Source of the DNA: a bacterium
GTDB lineage: Bacteria > JACRDZ01 > JAJRWM01
Direction of reading: 5' to 3'
Length of the DNA stretch: 11,928 bases
Assembly (NCBI GenBank): GCA_024276815.1
Contig: JAJRWM010000220.1
Location: forward strand, 1 to 11,928
Below are positions 8,023-11,928 of this stretch, in pieces. A model generated the notes under the pieces. It was not told the DNA's origin, ran no database searches, and saw only the letters and a program-made list of their open reading frames with translations. The position numbers and the translations under genes were made by a program. The first letter of the stretch is position 1. The number at the start of each line of letters is the position of its first letter.

Positions 8023-8853
8023 TTACAGGTAACCTAAGCTGAAGAGTAGCAGGCCCAGTACGCTGACGCTCCAGCAGTAATAGGCGAAATAGCGCAGCCG
8101 CTGTTTCTGAAGCATAAACATCAGCAGCTTCAACGCCGCCAGGCCGCTGAGGAAAGCGACCAGGGTGCCGATAGCGATAACTTTTAATTCCCCGGCCGGG
8201 ACTTGTCCCCAGACGTCTTTGGCCTCCAGCAGGTTGGCCCCTAGAATAGCCGGCAAAGATAGAAGGAAGGAAAACCGTCCGGCGTCTTCAGGAGATATCC
8301 GCCGCCAGAGAGCCGTGCTGATGGTGCTGCCTGAGCGGGAAATTCCCGGGGTGATCGCCAGCCCCTGCGCAACACCGATTAAAAAACTTTCACCGAAAGT
8401 CATTTCTTTCATCTTGCGGGTTGTCTTCTTTACCCGGTCAGCGCTGAAAAGCATTAATCCGGTTAAGGCCAGGGTAAAGCTGATAATCAGGGGCGATTGA
8501 AAAAGGGATTTGAAGAGCTCTTTAAAGGCCAGGCCGATTATCAGGGTGGGGATTGTGCCGATAATTATCAGGCACAATAGGTGGAAATAAGAATTTTCCC
8601 GCAAGGACTCGCGGTAGCGTGAGACACAAAACAGCAGGGGGACAACTTTAATAAGCTTCCAGATATCCTCCCGAAAAAAAAGCGCGACCGCTATCAAAGT
8701 GCCGAAATGAAGCATCACATCCAAAAAGAAACTATTTCCGCCAATATTCAGAAAACTTTGAAACAGGACCAGGTGTCCGGAACTGCTTACCGGCAAAAAC
8801 TCGGTCAGTCCCTGTACCACGCCCAGGATAATCGCCTTAATTACAGATATCAC
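8023..8853 (-). CDS. uppP: Undecaprenyl-diphosphatase (UppP/BacA)
   Basis: Integral membrane phosphatase that converts undecaprenyl diphosphate to undecaprenyl phosphate, the lipid carrier for peptidoglycan and surface-glycan synthesis; overexpression gives bacitracin resistance. The protein has 276 aa, normal for the family. Both signature regions are intact: Q14-GLT-E18-FLPVSSSGH27, i.e. the (E/Q)xxxE motif plus PVSSSGH, and PGISRSGST (169-177) with the catalytic arginine R173. About eight hydrophobic helices are seen. The start is GTG at 8853, with GGAGG 7-8 nt upstream on the - strand. It has its own promoter (8911-8939). The stop lies only 9 bp from the convergent membrane protein gene, and no terminator is visible between them. 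Confidence 0.96.
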   Translation of the reverse strand: MISVIKAIILGVVQGLTEFLPVSSSGHLVLFQSFLNIGGNSFFLDVMLHFGTLIAVALFFREDIWKLIKVVPLLFCVSRYRESLRENSYFHLLCLIIIGTIPTLIIGLAFKELFKSLFQSPLIISFTLALTGLMLFSADRVKKTTRKMKEMTFGESFLIGVAQGLAITPGISRSGSTISTALWRRISPEDAGRFSFLLSLPAILGANLLEAKDVWGQVPAGELKVIAIGTLVAFLSGLAALKLLMFMLQKQRLRYFAYYCWSVSVLGLLLFSLGYL

Positions 8854-8910
8854 TAAAAGCCTCCATGGCCCGATTTTAAATAACTTTCGTTAAGCTGTTT
8901 TAATTCGCAA

Positions 8911-8939
8911 ATTGTACCTTTTAGGTTAAAGCATGTAAA
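8911..8939 (-). promoter_or_regulatory. Sigma70-like promoter of uppP
   Basis: On the - strand, -35 TTTACA (8934-8939) and -10 TACAAT (8911-8916) each match consensus at 5 of 6 positions, with a 17-bp spacer. Transcription would start near 8904, giving a leader of about 50 nt before the GTG at 8853. This lets uppP be expressed apart from the upstream glutaredoxin-like gene. Confidence 0.65.
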
Positions 8940-8973
8940 GGCAGGTTGAAATTTAATCGAGGGTCTTCCGGCT

Positions 8974-9219
8974 TCAGTCAAAATTATTATCAAGGCCAGC
9001 CAGGATGTTTTCCAGCTTTTTAATCGGCAGCCGCCAGTAGCCAATCTCTGCCCCGTTGAGGAAAAAAACCGGAATTTTGTCATGATATTCATGGCTGAGT
9101 TCGGGGCTTAACTCGATATTGATTTTCTCGACCGGGATTTTGGGAAAGCGGTTCTTCAGCAGTTGCTCGGCCTTCTCGCATAAGGGACAGTCTGGTTTGG
9201 TGTAAATAGTTACCAACAA
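8974..9219 (-). CDS. Glutaredoxin-like thiol-redox protein (DUF836/glutaredoxin 2-like)
   Basis: Small thioredoxin-fold protein of 81 aa: a beta strand (residues 2-7), the redox motif C11-PLC14 at the start of a helix, and the conserved cis-proline P50 in KIPVFFLNG. The motif context YTKPDCPLC matches glutaredoxin-like proteins found in many bacteria. It probably reduces disulfides or mixed disulfides in the cytoplasm; the partner is unknown. The start is TTG 9219 or the adjacent TTG 9216. An in-frame TGA at 9229-9231 rules out a longer form. The ribosome site is weak. It follows the small ORF by 39 bp on the same strand and may share its transcript. Confidence 0.82.
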   Translation of the reverse strand: MLVTIYTKPDCPLCEKAEQLLKNRFPKIPVEKINIELSPELSHEYHDKIPVFFLNGAEIGYWRLPIKKLENILAGLDNNFD

Positions 9220-9258
9220 AGATAAAACTCAGGAAAATGACAGCGACGGCCGGGCCAA

Positions 9259-9399
9259 CTACGCCGCCCGGTTGTCGTAGGTCTCCAATTGTTTTTTGTG
9301 GCCTTCCATCTTTTGGATGAGATCGGCTACCAGATAGTTGTTAGAGAAACGGCGATAGCGCTCAATAGCCTGGTCGATTTGCTGAATCAGTTTATCCAT
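9259..9399 (-). CDS. 46-aa small protein, unrecognised
   Basis: ATG at 9399 (- strand) to TAG, 47 codons, with GGAG 6 nt upstream of the start. The product begins MDKLIQQIDQAIERYRRFSN and ends in LETYDNRAA. It is charged, highly helical in character, without cysteines, and has heptad-like hydrophobics (L4, I5, I8, I12), so a coiled-coil or adaptor-like small protein is plausible. It sits between the aminotransferase and the glutaredoxin-like gene, all on one strand. I do not recognise the family. The good ribosome site, placement and lack of overlap with other genes argue that it is real. Confidence 0.55.
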   Translation of the reverse strand: MDKLIQQIDQAIERYRRFSNNYLVADLIQKMEGHKKQLETYDNRAA

Positions 9400-9460
9400 T
9401 TTCCGCTCCAAGTCAGGGGTTAAATATATTATCTACGGTAGCAGGAAAATTCTTTAAAAA

Positions 9461-9480
9461 ATGTACAAAAATGTACAATG
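9461..9480 (-). repeat. Tandem 10-bp repeat with two TGTACA palindromes, operator candidate
   Basis: The + strand reads ATGTACAAAA then ATGTACAATG: two ATGTACAA copies exactly 10 bp apart, about one helical turn. Each contains the palindrome TGTACA (9462-9467, 9472-9477). The pair also forms an inverted TGTACA-N4-TGTACA site. It lies about 62 bp upstream of the small ORF on the - strand, within the 140-bp gap after the aminotransferase, where a promoter for the downstream - strand genes is expected. The same-face spacing suggests cooperative binding by a dimeric regulator. I cannot name the regulator. Confidence 0.4.
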
Positions 9481-9539
9481 ATGGCCTGTCGGCTAGTGTG
9501 TTTAATGACAGACAAGTTTAAAAAGTGGTGGTTCGCTGT

Positions 9540-10679
9540 TTAAAGCCGGTAGAACTCTTTTATGGTGCCGGCTACCCGCTTGACCATGTCCTCAGTCAGT
9601 CCGGGGTAAACCGGCAGGGAGAGAATACGCGAACAGACATCTTCAGCGTTGGGGAAATCCCCTTGCCGGTAACCGAGTTCCTGATAACAAGCTTGTCGAT
9701 GCAGCGGCAAGGGATAGTAAATCGCGGAACCGATATTCCGGCTCGTTAAAATTTTTCGCAAATCATCCCTTTTTTCAGCGAGAATGCTGTATTGATTGTA
9801 GATGGAAGCGCAGTCTTCGCTGATGTACGGCGTTTTTATGTCAGGGACATCGGCTAACAGGCTGTCATAAAGAGCGGCGTTGGCGCGCCGGGCGTTATGC
9901 CAGTCGTCCAGGCGCTTCAATTTAACCAACAGCACAGCCGCCTGAATTGTGTCAAGACGGCTGTTGCAGCCAATATGATTATGATAATTAGCCCGCCCCG
10001 GCTCATGCCCGTGAACCCGCAGACTTTTCAAAAGGTTCAGGTGGTCTTCGTTGTTGGTCGTTATCATGCCGCCGTCGCCAATTCCACCCAGGTTCTTACT
10101 GGGGAAAAAACTAAAACAGCCAAAGTCACCCATCGAGCCGGCGCGCTTGTTTTTATAGGTCGCGCCAAGAGCCTGAGCCGCGTCTTCGATTACCGGGATT
10201 CCGCTTTCAGCGGCGATCGCTGAAATAAGATCCATCTCGGCGCACTGGCCGAAAATGTGAACCGGCATAATGGCTTTGGTGCGACTGGTAATCCGGGCCT
10301 TTAGCTCCGAGGGCGCCAGGTTAAAAGTTCGGGGATCAATATCAACAAAAACAGGTCTGGCCCCTAATCTTGAGATCGACCCGGCAGTGGCGAAAAAAGT
10401 AAAGGGCGTAGTGATCACTTCATCATTCTGTCCGATGCCCAACGCCATCAGAGACAGCAGGATCGCGTCGCTGCCCGAAGCGACGCCGACAGCGTGTTTT
10501 ACTCCACAGTAACCGGCGACGCCAGCTTCCAGTTCGGCGATCTCCGGTCCCATGATATATTGAGTTTTTCTCATGAAATTAATAACGACGGTTTCCAGTT
10601 CTTCCCGCATCTCCTGGTAGGTCGCTTTCAGGTCTAAAAGAGGAACGGCGGGAAACGTTTCTTGAATTTGTTGATTCAT
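9540..10679 (-). CDS. DegT/DnrJ/EryC1/StrS PLP-dependent sugar aminotransferase
   Basis: Cytoplasmic PLP enzyme of 379 aa that transfers an amino group, usually from glutamate, to a keto sugar attached to a nucleotide. Visible features are SGSDA (68-72) for PLP phosphate binding, P92-FTFFAT, VIEDAAQALGA with D166 contacting the pyridine nitrogen, and SFFPSKNLGG with the PLP lysine K195. NSRLDTIQAA and YYPLPLHRQ are also typical. The SGSDA variant and overall pattern resemble WbpE/WlbC-type 3-aminotransferases that act on UDP-3-keto-GlcNAc uronate. The adjacent oxidoreductase gene is the usual partner that makes the 3-keto substrate, which supports this; the exact sugar is inferred. The start is ATG 10679, with AAAGG 6 nt upstream. 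It ends in TAA. Confidence 0.92.
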   Translation of the reverse strand: MNQQIQETFPAVPLLDLKATYQEMREELETVVINFMRKTQYIMGPEIAELEAGVAGYCGVKHAVGVASGSDAILLSLMALGIGQNDEVITTPFTFFATAGSISRLGARPVFVDIDPRTFNLAPSELKARITSRTKAIMPVHIFGQCAEMDLISAIAAESGIPVIEDAAQALGATYKNKRAGSMGDFGCFSFFPSKNLGGIGDGGMITTNNEDHLNLLKSLRVHGHEPGRANYHNHIGCNSRLDTIQAAVLLVKLKRLDDWHNARRANAALYDSLLADVPDIKTPYISEDCASIYNQYSILAEKRDDLRKILTSRNIGSAIYYPLPLHRQACYQELGYRQGDFPNAEDVCSRILSLPVYPGLTEDMVKRVAGTIKEFYRL

Positions 10680-10719
10680 GATCTGCCTTTCTAGTTTGCC
10701 AATAAATTAAAAATAAAAG

Positions 10720-10746
10720 ATAATATTAGTGCCTGTTAACGGTAAA
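10720..10746 (-). promoter_or_regulatory. Possible promoter of the aminotransferase gene
   Basis: On the - strand, TTTACC (10741-10746) and TATTAT (10720-10725) match consensus at 4 and 5 of 6 positions, but the 15-bp spacer is short. They lie in the A/T-rich 174-bp gap between the oxidoreductase and aminotransferase genes. An imperfect 13-bp palindrome GTTTACCGTTAAC (10735-10747) overlaps the -35. Confidence 0.3.
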
Positions 10747-10853
10747 CTTCACCAGGTTCCGTTGGTTTTTTGGGGAAGTTGGAAAAACGAATGAGTATAG
10801 CTTGCCTGAGTTTAACGAGATTCATAAAAGCCGTAATGAGTTTTTTTGTCTGA

Positions 10854-11855
10854 TCAGATGATTTTAACCGGGACGCCGCCCCGATTAATACTCTTTTGGG
10901 CTGCCTGCAGGACCCGAACAACGACCAGGCCCTCGTGCCCGTCGCTTTTGGGCCGTTTATTCTCTTCGACGCAATTAATAAAATGAGTGCATTCCTCCAT
11001 TAACGGTTCATGCATACTGATGAGCGGCACATTGATCTCGCCAAAACGCAAGGTCAGGGAGTCGCCGTAGGTACTGTAATCCTGGACGAAACCGCGGTCA
11101 TAAACTTTAAGTTTTTCCGTCGAGGCCATATCGTCAAAAAGAACCATCTTCTTGTTGCCGACAATGGTCATCTGGCGGATTTTATGCGGGTCCAGCCAAC
11201 TGGTCTGAATGTTGGCCATTTTGCCGCCCGAAAATCCCAGGTTGAGGAAACAGACATCGTCAATATTCTCCCTCAAGTAAGAACGGCCCTGCGCCCAGAC
11301 CGAGGTTGGGACTTCATTCAGCAGGTAGAGAATAATTGAAATATCGTGAGGCGCCAGGCTCCACATGGCGTTTTCGTCGGTGGCGATCCGTCCCAGGCTG
11401 ACTCTTTGGGAATAGAGATAATAAATTTCTCCCAGTTCGCCGGATTCGACGATTTCCTTTAGCTTGACAATCGCCGGATGATATATCAGCAGGTGCCCCA
11501 CCATCAAGACCAAATCATTCTTTTCCGCGATTTCAATCAGGTCCTCGGCTTCTTCCGAATTGGTGGTAAAGGGCTTTTACACGAAAACGTGTTTACCTGA
11601 TTCCAGGGCGACTTTGGCGATTTCATAATGCGAAGCCACGGTCGTGGCAATCGCGACAGCGTCAATTAACGGGTCAGCGCAGATCAGCTTGTAATCGTTA
11701 ACAAATTTAACTTGAGGATAATTGCCGGCGACCTGTTCGATGCGCTCAGGCAAAAGGTCACAGGCGTAGGTCAGCTCGCAGGCGCTTAACCGGGAAAAAT
11801 TCCGCAACAGGTTCCGTCCCCAGGAGCCAACACCGATAACTCCTATTTTTTTCAC
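10854..11855 (-). pseudogene. Gfo/Idh/MocA-family NAD(P)-dependent sugar dehydrogenase, interrupted by an in-frame TAA
   Basis: The full frame would encode 333 aa from GTG 11855, with GAAGGA (11865-11870) 9 nt upstream. A longer start (ATG or TTG at about 11882-11885) is less likely because it would overlap that ribosome site. The product has the Rossmann motif G8-VG-SW-G13, the IDAVAIATTVASHYEIA region and the HVFV-x-KP segment. Codon 93, where the family has Glu in EKP, is TAA (11577-11579); the next codons, K94 and P95, are intact. Beyond the stop the frame continues unbroken with WSLAPHD (H170, D171, the catalytic region) and TSWLDPHK. A change from GAA to TAA explains it. Relatives paired with DegT aminotransferases (WlbA/WbpB type) oxidise C3 of UDP-GlcNAcA. 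The pairing suggests the same step here, by inference. If the stop is real, the catalytic half is lost. Confidence 0.8.
11577..11579 (-). other. In-frame TAA at the conserved Glu of the EKP motif
   Basis: On the - strand the codons read CAC GTT TTC GTG TAA AAG CCC, i.e. H-V-F-V-stop-K-P. The family sequence at this point is HVFVEKP, so one G-to-T change in GAA accounts for the stop. Confidence 0.85.
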
Positions 11856-11928
11856 GGTGTTTTTTCCTTCTTTCAGATACATCAATATATTTCGGTCAAT
11901 GTTAGCATAATCAGGTTCAGCATTCCAA

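Noticed and set aside
8853-9092. 79-aa - strand ORF upstream of uppP
   Set aside because: It overlaps the glutaredoxin-like gene in another frame and runs through the uppP promoter.
9461-9477. NtcA-type GTA-N8-TAC site
   Set aside because: The match arises automatically from two TGTACA boxes spaced 10 bp apart, and nothing else in the window suggests nitrogen control or a cyanobacterium.
10735-10760. Intrinsic terminator (ACCA/TGGT hairpin followed by a T run on the + strand)
   Set aside because: The stem has only 4 bp, and it points the wrong way for the - strand genes on either side.
10736-10921. 61-aa - strand ORF between the oxidoreductase and aminotransferase genes
   Set aside because: It overlaps the 3' end of the oxidoreductase in another frame and has no recognisable features.

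Overview
The window is bacterial: genes are compact and mostly close together, promoters look sigma70-like, starts are preceded by Shine-Dalgarno sites, and alternative starts (TTG, GTG) are common. The gene content (CHASE2-type adenylate cyclase, DUF3307 protein, B12-type radical SAM enzyme, NodU/CmcH carbamoyltransferase, sugar aminotransferase, UppP) suits an uncultured, envelope-glycan-rich bacterium. I cannot assign a phylum from sequence alone. No rRNA, tRNA, CRISPR array, insertion sequence or phage gene was seen.

Layout. (1) 1-1676, + strand: the 3' part of a membrane adenylate cyclase, followed after 2 bp by a DUF3307 membrane protein. (2) 1677-1888: control region with two promoter-like sites and a perfect 14-bp palindrome, leading to an exported TPR protein (1889-2626). 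(3) 2627-2942: non-coding spacer with a decayed inverted repeat and an extended -10 promoter. (4) 2943-8013, + strand: an apparent operon of carbamoyltransferase, B12-binding radical SAM protein and a large multipass membrane protein. (5) 8023-11855, - strand, convergent with (4): reading leftwards from the right edge, a Gfo/Idh/MocA oxidoreductase, a DegT-type PLP aminotransferase, a 46-aa small protein, a glutaredoxin-like protein and undecaprenyl-diphosphatase (uppP), the last with its own promoter.

Three genes carry single-nucleotide lesions that simple ORF calling hides. The apparent 1048-aa carbamoyltransferase/radical SAM 'fusion' is really two genes with an ATGA overlap, joined by one extra base near 4599. 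The membrane protein has an in-frame TAG at 7813 followed by 65 more in-frame sense codons. The oxidoreductase has an in-frame TAA at 11577-11579, exactly at the Glu of its conserved EKP motif. These could be assembly errors or real inactivation; reads would decide.

How the genes may work together (inference): the oxidoreductase and aminotransferase are the usual pair for making 3-amino-sugar nucleotides. UppP recycles the lipid carrier used to build surface glycans. The carbamoyltransferase, radical SAM and membrane protein genes look like a decoration and membrane-handling module for a glycan or secondary metabolite. The cyclase, DUF3307 and TPR genes are a separate signalling/envelope group.
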